From assembly GCA_949299545.1 (NCBI GenBank), contig CASGAM010000023.1:62001-126000 (forward strand): a stretch of 64,000 nucleotides of DNA, written 5' to 3'. A program made the position numbers and the translations under genes. Source of the stretch: an uncultured Prevotellaceae bacterium (GTDB lineage Bacteria; Bacteroidota; Bacteroidia; Bacteroidales; Bacteroidaceae). Every line of letters begins with the position of its first letter. Position 1 is the stretch's first letter. Below the pieces are notes generated by a model. The model was not told the DNA's origin and did no database searches. It worked only from the letters and a program-made list of their open reading frames with translations. Below are positions 17,759 to 27,007 of this stretch, one piece after another.

Positions 17759-19804
17759 TCACATCCAGCCGTTACCTGTTGACAGGCTTACTGTTATAGT
17801 AAAGTCATGTTTATTTCCGTCACTATCTTCTACTGATGCTTTAGTTACTCCCATTTTAACACCTTTTACAGTCAAACAATTGTTAGCCAACTCAACAGCA
17901 GCAATGCTGCTATCTATAACATCAAAATCAGTTGCCGTTACCCCTTCTTTGAAAATACGTTCAAACTTTATCGTATATGTTCCGTCAACAGCAACACTCA
18001 CATTGGGTACACGCATAGGTTGCGCTCCATATGCACCATTTTCTATATTCTCCAACAATTTGTTTGCATCTACCAAACCACCTATTTTATTCCTATAATT
18101 AGACAAACCGACTTTAATGTGTATGGATGACTCCGGAAAGTCAGACCAGCCATACCAGTAGGATTTCTCACCTTTAAGCGTATCTTCTAAAGATATAACT
18201 GACTCAAGCAACATTTGCCTAAAATCTTCTGCACGGTAATGCTTACGTAACTTTGCAGCATAGGAGAGTCCCAAAGCAGCAACACCTGAAACATAAGGAC
18301 AGGCCATAGAAGTTCCTTCCATATAACCATATCCACTCATACCATCTGCAACAGGATCACCACCTTCTATCGCCATTGTTGGCATTGTTGAATAGATCAT
18401 GGCCTCATTATTGCAGAATGCCGACAAGTCACCTCCAGGCGCGGTTATCATATTCTTGTTTCCTGATGGAGTTGCATAATTTGAATATGAAGCCGGTAAT
18501 CCATCCGGACCTACAGATGCCACACATACATAATCTTTATAGGCACCTGGATAGGCAGAGAGCGGGGCATATTCATTACCCGCCGCAAAAATAACTAAAC
18601 CTCCCTCAATCGTTCCATTCGGATCTCCGGCATAATTGATAAAATAATCAAAGACTTCTTTCTCAAGAGTACAATTCTCCACGTACTCTTCGTCCGTCAA
18701 AAAACCTGGCACATAATTATTAGGGTTCGCATAGCCAGAATTATATCCCCAGCTACACTGTAATATAACAGCTCCATTGTCAGCGGCATATTTAACAGCC
18801 TTTGCCTCTTGAAGCATTGTCGCTCCACTGTTTCCTGAGAATATCTGCAAAGACATAATCTTAACACCTTCCTGAGTATCAGAACCACCTGCCACTCCAT
18901 AAACACCATTACCATCCTTATTGTCAGCTGCAATTATTCCAGCGACATGGGTTCCATGACCTACATCGTTAATATCGTTATAAGTAATCAAACCGCTGTT
19001 AGTTGCAAAATTATATCCATAATAATCACCGGCATAACCATTTCCATCGTGGTCTTCATTGCTCCCATGCTCTTCACCGGTATTTCTCCACATGTTTGCC
19101 TGCAAGTCCACATGATTGTACATAACGCCCTCATCCATTACAGCAACAATAATAGAAGGATCGCCAGTACATTTCTTGGTTGCTTCTTTCCAATTTATGT
19201 CCTTTCCTTTAATAGCTGCTGCTGTTGACGGGGCCACTCCATTAATTGAACCATTATTAATCAGCGCCCACTGCTTAGACAATCCATCATTTTCTGCTGA
19301 CAAAGTCATAGCTGCTGGTTTTGCCTTGACATCAGTACGATATGAACGTTTGATTTCACGGTTATATTCAACTGTCGCAACTTCAGCAAGTGACGCCATA
19401 TCATTAGCTACCTTCTCCAAATCAGCATCTTTATCGAAACGTACGATATACCAAAGATGTAAACCTGTCTTGCGTGTTCTATCTTCGTTGCGTTTATCAA
19501 CTGGAAACACCCTTTCAAAAGTATAACTGCCTGCAATATTAAGTATCTGATCAACAGAAGGTATATTAGAACGCGTTCTGACGCCCTTAACACTAATCAC
19601 ATTCGCCGCCTCCAGAATATCTTCTACTTCCGGTTTGAACTTGATAAACAACTCTCCGTTTACAGCGTCATCTGGCAACTTGACAACATGAGATACATTG
19701 CTTTCATCTACAACATCTTCTAAATATTCATTATTATCTGAACATGAAAATAACGATACACAAAAGATAAACACGAGAGCTATATTAAGTTTTCTCATTT
19801 TCAT
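17759..19804 (-). CDS. S8 family (subtilisin) serine protease lipoprotein
   Basis: 681 residues from ATG 19804 (MKMRKLNIALVFIFCVSLFSC), preceded by AGGA. A longer frame would overlap the previous gene. After the lipobox comes SDNNEYLED, then a propeptide-like domain (about 45-165; NGELFIKFKPEV). The catalytic domain has a complete triad, Asp in VAVMDEGV, His in GHGTHVAGI and Ser in GTSMACPYVSG, with oxyanion Asn in FAAGNE. A C-terminal beta domain follows (YTIKFERIFKEGVTATDF). It is probably tethered at the outer membrane. Its place in a SusCD operon without glycosidases suggests it cuts proteins into importable peptides. Confidence 0.92.
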   Translation of the reverse strand: MKMRKLNIALVFIFCVSLFSCSDNNEYLEDVVDESNVSHVVKLPDDAVNGELFIKFKPEVEDILEAANVISVKGVRTRSNIPSVDQILNIAGSYTFERVFPVDKRNEDRTRKTGLHLWYIVRFDKDADLEKVANDMASLAEVATVEYNREIKRSYRTDVKAKPAAMTLSAENDGLSKQWALINNGSINGVAPSTAAAIKGKDINWKEATKKCTGDPSIIVAVMDEGVMYNHVDLQANMWRNTGEEHGSNEDHDGNGYAGDYYGYNFATNSGLITYNDINDVGHGTHVAGIIAADNKDGNGVYGVAGGSDTQEGVKIMSLQIFSGNSGATMLQEAKAVKYAADNGAVILQCSWGYNSGYANPNNYVPGFLTDEEYVENCTLEKEVFDYFINYAGDPNGTIEGGLVIFAAGNEYAPLSAYPGAYKDYVCVASVGPDGLPASYSNYATPSGNKNMITAPGGDLSAFCNNEAMIYSTMPTMAIEGGDPVADGMSGYGYMEGTSMACPYVSGVAALGLSYAAKLRKHYRAEDFRQMLLESVISLEDTLKGEKSYWYGWSDFPESSIHIKVGLSNYRNKIGGLVDANKLLENIENGAYGAQPMRVPNVSVAVDGTYTIKFERIFKEGVTATDFDVIDSSIAAVELANNCLTVKGVKMGVTKASVEDSDGNKHDFTITVSLSTGNGWM

Positions 19805-19850
19805 AAACATCCTATTTTTACTGAATAAATTTAAAACTGTCAGTATAATA

Positions 19851-21623
19851 CTATTCTTCATAATTCGGGTTACGCCACGGATAAAGTTCATAATAACTCT
19901 TTTCCTTGTTTACAGCAGAGTAATTGCTCAAACTGACTGGTTCACTATTAAATCCTGCTTTTTGTCCCAAAGAATTGATAGCATCGGTTTCCTGTGTAAA
20001 TATCATAGAGAACGGATTCCAGAATGCTAAATAGGGATGATACAAGATCCAGTTAGGCAGATCTCCTGTCAAGAAGCAAAGATTTATGGAAAGTACCTTC
20101 ATCTTCGGCCATACCTTAGGAGTGCCAATCAAAGAATCTTTAGCTGTAACAATAGTATCAATAAACAGTTTTTCTTCATCTGTCGTTGCAAAATTCTTAT
20201 CAAAGTCTTTTTCTTCGTAGAATTCTGTCCATTCTGGATCAGCCTTCAATTCTTCATTTGATGGTAATTCCCCGTCTAAAAGATTAAGAGCTAAGGATAG
20301 TTCTTCCAAAGTATCCCATTGCATCAGCCTCTTGAAAAAAGTCTTATTGACTTTATCAGAAGGCGTGAATCCATCACCATACCCTGTAAACCATCTAAAA
20401 CCAATACTGTCTTTGGTTATCTCGTTTAAATTCTTTGTTGTATCGTATCTACTTATCTTATTAAGTCTCAGGACCTTCAGCTTACTGAAATTTTCTTTTG
20501 TAAGACATTCCAATCCGTCGTACTCAAAATTATTGCTACTCAAATCCAATTTCTCAAGACTCTTACCCAATAACATAAAATTATCCGGTAAAGAAACCAA
20601 ACCATAAGCACTGATTGTCAACTCCTTGAGATTTCCATACTGAGCCAGTTCGGTAATCTCATTGCCCAAAGCTATACTCTTTATAAAGGTATTTGAGTTT
20701 CCTGTAAAGGTTATTGAACGAGCTGTTTTCAGATATTTAACCTGATAAGGAATCGTTTCCTTTGTTTCAAATAGTCTGAATGCAACAGATTTCAAACGAC
20801 CTAACAACTTCGGATTATCCTTAACTTCTTTATCCGTAGCTTCCCACAGTTCGACACCATCCCAATACATCATGTTCTCACTTGCATCCCACTTAAAGAT
20901 ACCATTCATAGCATTATAAATCGCTAAAACTGCAAGAGAATCACCGGCTCTGTCATCCGTAATTTTCGGTGCGGCCTTTTGTTGCACGTTAATTTTGACT
21001 GGCTCACCTTCGTCAGGCGTAAAAATTATCTTTGCAAAACGAGGCGTGCTTTCTGTATTCACGATCCAATCAAAACGGGAAACAATAGTCCTTGGGCGGT
21101 CACCATAATCCAATTCAATGTCTGTCTTCTTATAGGTCAACCATTTACTCTCAGACTCAATAGTTACATCAAATTGAACATTTGTCGTTAATTTTATTTC
21201 AAGAACACGTTTATCTATCTCAGCAGAATTTTCCACAAATAAAGTATCTTCAGCATTCTCTATATAAAGCCCCTTCTCATAACCGGCCTGCACTACATGA
21301 ACACGCTTTGAGGTACCGGTTGAGGAATAAAAGAAGATATCCGTATTCCTATATTCAGCAATCACAGACGAATCTACCTTTATTTCACATATTGCAGGAC
21401 CGAAACCGGTTGCAGGTGTAACCGTCAACCACGGTTCCTCAACACTGGTGTACCAGCTAACGTCCCCTGAAACCTCCACTAAAGCTAAGCCGCCATCAGC
21501 CCCCATCGCTATATCCTCAACATTGACAGATAAATCTGCAATCACAGGCTCATCTTCTTTACAAGAAATGGCCAACAAGCTATATGCCAATACTACCGAA
21601 AAATAAACTATAATTCTTTTCAT
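19851..21623 (-). CDS. Lipoprotein with BACON-like and leucine-rich repeats
   Basis: 590 residues from ATG 21623 (MKRIIVYFSVVLAYSLLAISC). The cysteine is followed by KEDEP, close to the lipoprotein surface-export signal. Residues about 25-110 resemble a BACON domain (GDVSWYTSVEEPWLTVTPATG), with a second beta domain to about 215. The C-terminal half has leucine-rich units (LKELTISAYGLVSLPDNF, LEKLDLSSNNFEY, LKVLRLNKI, LEELSLALNLLDGELP). It is likely a surface binding protein and, with its upstream neighbour, forms a tandem LRR pair between the SusCD genes and the protease. Confidence 0.82.
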   Translation of the reverse strand: MKRIIVYFSVVLAYSLLAISCKEDEPVIADLSVNVEDIAMGADGGLALVEVSGDVSWYTSVEEPWLTVTPATGFGPAICEIKVDSSVIAEYRNTDIFFYSSTGTSKRVHVVQAGYEKGLYIENAEDTLFVENSAEIDKRVLEIKLTTNVQFDVTIESESKWLTYKKTDIELDYGDRPRTIVSRFDWIVNTESTPRFAKIIFTPDEGEPVKINVQQKAAPKITDDRAGDSLAVLAIYNAMNGIFKWDASENMMYWDGVELWEATDKEVKDNPKLLGRLKSVAFRLFETKETIPYQVKYLKTARSITFTGNSNTFIKSIALGNEITELAQYGNLKELTISAYGLVSLPDNFMLLGKSLEKLDLSSNNFEYDGLECLTKENFSKLKVLRLNKISRYDTTKNLNEITKDSIGFRWFTGYGDGFTPSDKVNKTFFKRLMQWDTLEELSLALNLLDGELPSNEELKADPEWTEFYEEKDFDKNFATTDEEKLFIDTIVTAKDSLIGTPKVWPKMKVLSINLCFLTGDLPNWILYHPYLAFWNPFSMIFTQETDAINSLGQKAGFNSEPVSLSNYSAVNKEKSYYELYPWRNPNYEE

Positions 21624-21668
21624 CTTGGTTATCGTAATTTGCATAAACACCCAATACTTTAATTAATT

Positions 21669-24356
21669 TCAATCAAGATCCAAAGCATCACACCCTCTAA
21701 TGTCCTGCGTTCTGTCATAAATCAACATATAGATGCCTGACTTGATATAAGCACATACATCCGAAACATTTAAAATTAGATTTGGATTGTCACTGACATC
21801 CAAAGTATATATCAGATAAGAGATTGTTTCTGTTTCAGGAACCTTTCCAATATTATTTCCGCCAAGGAACAACGCCCTCAATCCAATATGTTCAGCAATA
21901 CCCTCAGGCCATTCTTTATAAACTCTGTTACCATCATCATCTCTCTGGTTACGCAATGCCAACACTGTCAAGTAAGATATATTAGCAGCTCCCCACGGGA
22001 AACCTGTCAAACGGTTACCACTCAGATCCAAACCATAAAGATAAGGCAAAACATGCCCATTAAACGCATCCGGTAACTTAGACAACTTATTATAAGTCAA
22101 ATCAAGCGTTGTTAAAAGATAAGTCTTATCACCTTTCAAATCTTCATCTTCAAATGTACTGATCTTATTCGCGCTAAGATTAAGAACAGTCAACGGCGAA
22201 CCTTTCTCAAACAGAACTCCAGGGAAATGTTCCAATTTATTACCTGCCAATGACAAATTGCTGGTATTGATTCCTTCAAAGTCTTTAAGACCATCATCAC
22301 CTATCTCGTTATATGAGAAATCTACTGAGGCCATAGTATAGATTGAATTGACATCAAATATGTTTGGTAACTTCTTCAGTTTATTATGAGAGAAGGACAA
22401 ATTCTCGACATCTTCCATACCACAGAATACCTCTTTCGCACCATTCTCATCAGAAATTGCCATAGTTTCAATTTCCTCAATCTGATTATAATCAAATGCT
22501 GCTTGCACAAGATTCACATCCGGCCCAAAAGCTGGTAATTTTTTTAATTTATTATAAACACAGTCTATTTTCCCCAGTTTTGTCAGTTGATTGATATTGT
22601 CTGGAAGTTCTTCTATATTATTATGACCTAAATATAATATCTGAATCTTATCTTTTGATTTTCCATTTGCCAAAGCTCTCAATCCTTCCGTAAACTCCGC
22701 GCCACTCATCTGCTTGTTCATCGCCAGATTAATCTGTATCAGCTCTTTCATCTGTGCAATTACTGTCGGGAATTTTTTCATGTAAGGACAGTTATATATC
22801 TCAAGATCGGTACATGATTCCAATCCGGCCATTCCCTGATATTCAGGATTCTCAGTTGAAGCCTCCGGTAATGTTTCGATTGGTGCATTGGCAATATACA
22901 AAACCTCTAACTTCTTTAATTTTCCAATAGCCGGACTAATGCCATCTATACCATTGGTCAGATCTCCCCATACTACATCTTTTGGTGAGACTGACATTCC
23001 CTTTATTGCGGAATTATAATCACCTTTTATTTTCATTCCCAACTTCAGAGGCTCGGAAAGATCTTCTCGAATATCATGCATAACAAATCTATTCATATAA
23101 TCGTCACGCATATTCTTAAGCTGAGTTTCTGTCAATTGTCCTTTTAAACATGAAGGATCAATCGGATTATTAGGATCAACCGTCTCGTTTTTGATAAAGT
23201 CGTTGTGTGTTCCCAATGCCAAAGTCTTTAATTCACTTAATTGTCCTATTGCATCGGGAATCTTACCTTTTGCACCGAAATCACCTAAAGACAAAGATGA
23301 GACACGACCATTCTTATCAAGCACGACCCCTGGTTGCTCACCCCACATGTCAATATCTTTCTCAAAATCCCAATTTGTACCTGCCGGGTAACTTTCTCCT
23401 TTATAAGACCAGTTTGGACCATCCAATGCCTGCCATATAGCCTTAAGTGCCAAATAGTCTTGAATATTTGCAGCCGTCTCAAGTAACGTAATGGGCACAT
23501 CGACTTTCACTATTTCATTGTCTTTCACCGTAAACTCTGCAACACCATCCACTTCATCTGCAAAATACTGCAAAGTTCCGTTATTTTGCTTGGCCTCGTA
23601 AGAAATAATTCTATATGTACCTGCTTTTAAAGAAATTAAAGAATCAATTTCACCGTATGAAGTCAATTTGCCCTCACCATCTCCCTTATAATCTTCTGTG
23701 TATTCAACTTCCAAGTCTTTTATATCAGGCAAGTTTGTCTGCGTAGCAACATCCAGAATAGTCAAACTTATTTCGTCAATACTACTGAAAGGATATGCTT
23801 CATCCTTATTGCCTTCCGCAGTTTTCGTTCCTGCCAACAAGTTTTTAACCAACTTAAAATTAACGAATCCTCTTGGCTGAACATCCACCAGCAGATCTTT
23901 GACAACCAAGCCTCCGCTCGTCACAGTGAATTTCATCGTTTCCGTAGGACTACCGACAAATATCTGATCTTCTACCTTTCCATAAAGATAATAAGCGAGT
24001 ACCGTATAAGTCCCTTCTGCCAAGTTCAGTTTATCGCTCCGCAAACCAAATTCTGCATTTTCCGCATCGTATGCATTCAACAACATCGTTTGAGAGAAAG
24101 GCTTTGTCTCACCTTCTTTCAACAAAGAGACCTTCATCTTCTTCGCCTCATTCAGAAAATCGAGCTGGTTATTGCCTGCACGCAAAGATACTCGTTTGTC
24201 ATACGATGCACTTTTGTATAACTTAAACTGGACATAACCGCCTTGGCTATTGGTAAAGTTTGTTTCATCATCAGTACAACCAATGGCCATAACGGAAAGC
24301 CCTAACAATAACAGACATCCTTTCAGCAGCTTATAAATGTTCATGGATATATTCAT
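21669..24356 (-). CDS. Large leucine-rich-repeat lipoprotein (DUF4458-like N-terminus)
   Basis: 895 residues. Lipobox LSVMAIGC near residue 27, then TDDETN. Two beta-sandwich domains with the plan of DUF4458 (assigned from memory) fill about 40-290. An ALKAIWQALDGPNW segment near 305 starts a region like other bacterial LRR proteins. About ten LRR units follow to the C-terminus (LYLGHNNIEELPDNINQLT, LSFSHNKLKKLPNIF, LDLTYNKLSKLPDAF, LDLSGNRLTGFPW). LRRs are protein-binding scaffolds, which fits a protein substrate. A later ATG at 24344 is also possible. Confidence 0.83.
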   Translation of the reverse strand: MNISMNIYKLLKGCLLLLGLSVMAIGCTDDETNFTNSQGGYVQFKLYKSASYDKRVSLRAGNNQLDFLNEAKKMKVSLLKEGETKPFSQTMLLNAYDAENAEFGLRSDKLNLAEGTYTVLAYYLYGKVEDQIFVGSPTETMKFTVTSGGLVVKDLLVDVQPRGFVNFKLVKNLLAGTKTAEGNKDEAYPFSSIDEISLTILDVATQTNLPDIKDLEVEYTEDYKGDGEGKLTSYGEIDSLISLKAGTYRIISYEAKQNNGTLQYFADEVDGVAEFTVKDNEIVKVDVPITLLETAANIQDYLALKAIWQALDGPNWSYKGESYPAGTNWDFEKDIDMWGEQPGVVLDKNGRVSSLSLGDFGAKGKIPDAIGQLSELKTLALGTHNDFIKNETVDPNNPIDPSCLKGQLTETQLKNMRDDYMNRFVMHDIREDLSEPLKLGMKIKGDYNSAIKGMSVSPKDVVWGDLTNGIDGISPAIGKLKKLEVLYIANAPIETLPEASTENPEYQGMAGLESCTDLEIYNCPYMKKFPTVIAQMKELIQINLAMNKQMSGAEFTEGLRALANGKSKDKIQILYLGHNNIEELPDNINQLTKLGKIDCVYNKLKKLPAFGPDVNLVQAAFDYNQIEEIETMAISDENGAKEVFCGMEDVENLSFSHNKLKKLPNIFDVNSIYTMASVDFSYNEIGDDGLKDFEGINTSNLSLAGNKLEHFPGVLFEKGSPLTVLNLSANKISTFEDEDLKGDKTYLLTTLDLTYNKLSKLPDAFNGHVLPYLYGLDLSGNRLTGFPWGAANISYLTVLALRNQRDDDGNRVYKEWPEGIAEHIGLRALFLGGNNIGKVPETETISYLIYTLDVSDNPNLILNVSDVCAYIKSGIYMLIYDRTQDIRGCDALDLD

Positions 24357-24431
24357 CGTTAAAATCGATATAATAAAATTCTATTTCTTTTTATGTCGGC
24401 TTGCCAACTGTCCTCTAACGAGTTATAGTTA

Positions 24432-24461
24432 TGAGGGTGTGCCATGAGAGGCACACCCTCA
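24432..24461 (-). promoter_or_regulatory. Intercistronic hairpin inside the SusCD operon
   Basis: A perfect 12-bp stem: TGAGGGTGTGCC (24432-24443) pairs with 24450-24461 around a 6-nt loop. It lies in the 119-nt gap between the BACON-type gene and the large LRR gene, the widest gap in the operon. There is no T-tract on the minus strand, so a full terminator is unlikely. An attenuating or 3'-protecting stem is more likely. Confidence 0.65.
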
Positions 24462-24475
24462 CCTTTTATAATAAA

Positions 24476-26050
24476 TTATTCTACAACAACAATCAATGCT
24501 TTCTTATTCATGCTGCTTGCATCTTTAAATATGATGAAACAGTTTTCCTGAATAGAATGATAATTAAGACCCATTCCACCTGACATTAAAGATGTCTTTT
24601 CAAATCCCTCGAAAAGCGGCTCCATTGTTTTCAATGAGGTAGCAAGGAAATCACCTGCCCAATTTTTCCAGTCGGATATCATAGGATCAATTATTAATGA
24701 AGCTCCGGCAGACGTACGTACAGTGTATATGTCTTCTGCTGGAACACCATATTCACCTGAGATAAAGCTACCGATTTCGGTTCCCTCTATAACCAATCCG
24801 CCATCCCCTGACTCAAAGTCAACACTTTCATACATACCATTGACAATGCTCATACCTGCACCAGCAGCTGCACCCTCTTGTTTAAACGCCATGATAACGT
24901 AATTGAAATATTCGTCATTGAGATCATCACCCTTTGAATTAGTCATTACCATATTCAAATCGCCATTACTTTCCTCCAAAGCCTTCTCATAAACATCAGT
25001 AGGAAGTGCAAGAATATAAGCAAGGCGTTCCTGAGCTGAGCTGTTTGCCTGAACAGATTCTATTTCCACATTACCTTGAGCATCATCAACGACCTTCATA
25101 GAAGCAAACTCATCAACATAATTCAACCATTCGCCGCTCTGTTCGAACTGAAGAATCTTATACTGGTTATCATTTGCATAAACATTGAATGAAAATGGGA
25201 ACGGAATATCCTCTGCTTCACCATCACCGCCCATAATAGACTCTTTATGGAAAGACAAACCATCCGCTGAAATTATCCACCAGTAAGCACCATCTATACC
25301 ATCAACCGCAATCTCGCCATCCTGCATGCCTGCAAATTCAACATATACAGGAACCTTTATATCTGTACCCTGTACACAGAAATACAGAGTATCAAACTGT
25401 GCAGAAGTCCAATACTGTGTCTCTACAGTAAACGTAATGGTATTTTCCACGTTAGCTTCCGTAGAAATCGGAAGTGCTTTATCTGTAGTCAACCATGACG
25501 GACAAGACTCGAGTGTCCAGTCAAAATTCGCCTTGAAAGTAAAATAGCCTGACGCACCATTTGCATTATGCTTGATTTCTACTATATTGGAATCGTTATA
25601 AACCACACCGGATGCATTCATGACAACAGGTGTATCACCTAAACGGACAATGCGTGCAATGATTTTTTCTTCAGTTCCTTCAATCAACTGAATGTCTGCC
25701 GTATCATTGAAAACTTTCATTTCGTCATCAGTAATCGTAAGCGTCACACTCTGTTCGCCGGCGGCACCATTGTACACAATTGCTGCATTAGGAAATACAC
25801 ACCAAGATTTTGATGACCGCATCACCCAATCACTGTTTGCTGTAAACTGCAAATCTACTACAGTATCTTTCAACACCACAAAAAATTCAGTCTGAACCGA
25901 ATCTACGACTCCACCTGTAGAGTCGCTGATATCCAGCGAGTCATTACCTTCACTTCCACTTGTTAACTGGCTATCCTCTTCACATGAGAATAAACCTAAA
26001 AGAGCAACAAACAATACTGAAAGTTGCATGAATAAATTAAACCTTCTCAT
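24476..26050 (-). CDS. BACON-type surface lipoprotein
   Basis: 524 residues. Lipobox FVALLGLFSC followed by EEDSQL. Two BACON-like repeats are visible at about 55-135 (FTANSDWVMRSSKSW) and 165-250 (FKANFDWTLESCPSWL). A C-terminal half of about 270 residues follows that I do not recognise. BACON domains are linker or binding modules common in SusCD loci. The gene follows the Calx-beta-like gene by 44 nt. Confidence 0.8.
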   Translation of the reverse strand: MRRFNLFMQLSVLFVALLGLFSCEEDSQLTSGSEGNDSLDISDSTGGVVDSVQTEFFVVLKDTVVDLQFTANSDWVMRSSKSWCVFPNAAIVYNGAAGEQSVTLTITDDEMKVFNDTADIQLIEGTEEKIIARIVRLGDTPVVMNASGVVYNDSNIVEIKHNANGASGYFTFKANFDWTLESCPSWLTTDKALPISTEANVENTITFTVETQYWTSAQFDTLYFCVQGTDIKVPVYVEFAGMQDGEIAVDGIDGAYWWIISADGLSFHKESIMGGDGEAEDIPFPFSFNVYANDNQYKILQFEQSGEWLNYVDEFASMKVVDDAQGNVEIESVQANSSAQERLAYILALPTDVYEKALEESNGDLNMVMTNSKGDDLNDEYFNYVIMAFKQEGAAAGAGMSIVNGMYESVDFESGDGGLVIEGTEIGSFISGEYGVPAEDIYTVRTSAGASLIIDPMISDWKNWAGDFLATSLKTMEPLFEGFEKTSLMSGGMGLNYHSIQENCFIIFKDASSMNKKALIVVVE

Positions 26051-26094
26051 ACATTATTTTTTAAAGTTAATAAATTATCATTCTTATCCTTAAA

Positions 26095-26979
26095 TCAATA
26101 TCCCTGCCTCTTTAAATATTCGTATTCGTCATCCGAAATCCATTCTACCACATTTGCATAAGTTCCTACCGTTCCCACTTCATTGACATAAAACGTCATA
26201 TACTGGAAAAAGAAACCTTGACAAACATTAAAGAAAGATGTCACATTTGCAGGTTGGGACACTCTTAATTTATTATCTCCCCAAATTGCACCTTGGAATG
26301 GCTCTGATGCCAAAGCCACAATCTGAGGGTCCATCTCCAATTTCGGTTCAAGCGGATCGTCCGTATTAAAGCGCACTTTTATATCATAACCGTCATAGAG
26401 AAAGTCTTTCAATATAATACCATTCTTCTCTTCCGGATCACGCAACGTTTCTATCAGTCGCAAATCTGTCGTCGGCATATATTCTGTAAAGAACGTAGAA
26501 GTAAGAACAGCATGCCCTACAAAACGTTCGATATCAAACGGACAAACTTTAACCAAGACAACCTTGGTATTGTCACCGTAAAGTGACCATACTTTATCTT
26601 TTGATACAACCAGTCGCAAAGAAATGCCAATAGAATCAGTCTCCTCAAAATCATCGAAATGCCCGCGTATCTTTACCGCACCCACTGTTTCTCCAGCCTT
26701 TATCGTTACGGTATTGGAAGCCAAATCATAATGCACACCTTCAATGGCATTGCTTTCTTTGTCAATAAGTTCTACTGCAAACGTGCGGTCATAATCACAA
26801 ACCGTCGTGGCTACCACCGGAATTTCATGATAAGTCTCTGCATCCTGAATGGCAATAGTCTGCAAAGAATCCGAAAACATGATATAATCCGGCCCCTCAT
26901 AAGTTATTTTATCAGCTTCGCAAGCTACTAAAAAGAATGTTGCGCAAGACAGTAATACGACAGATAAATACTTGTTCAT
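26095..26979 (-). CDS. Calx-beta-like lipoprotein directly after SusD
   Basis: 294 residues. Lipobox SCATFFLVAC followed by EADKIT. The N-terminal half has the Calx-beta-like signature seen in DUF4843/DUF4984-type proteins (IEGVHYDLASNTVTIKAGETV, then VKIRGHFDD). The C-terminal part (about 160-294) is unrecognised. Proteins in this slot are commonly surface lipoproteins associated with their SusCD complex. Gap to susD is 28 nt. Confidence 0.78.
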   Translation of the reverse strand: MNKYLSVVLLSCATFFLVACEADKITYEGPDYIMFSDSLQTIAIQDAETYHEIPVVATTVCDYDRTFAVELIDKESNAIEGVHYDLASNTVTIKAGETVGAVKIRGHFDDFEETDSIGISLRLVVSKDKVWSLYGDNTKVVLVKVCPFDIERFVGHAVLTSTFFTEYMPTTDLRLIETLRDPEEKNGIILKDFLYDGYDIKVRFNTDDPLEPKLEMDPQIVALASEPFQGAIWGDNKLRVSQPANVTSFFNVCQGFFFQYMTFYVNEVGTVGTYANVVEWISDDEYEYLKRQGY

Positions 26980-27007
26980 TATATAATTAAGATAAGTTCA
27001 ACATCCG

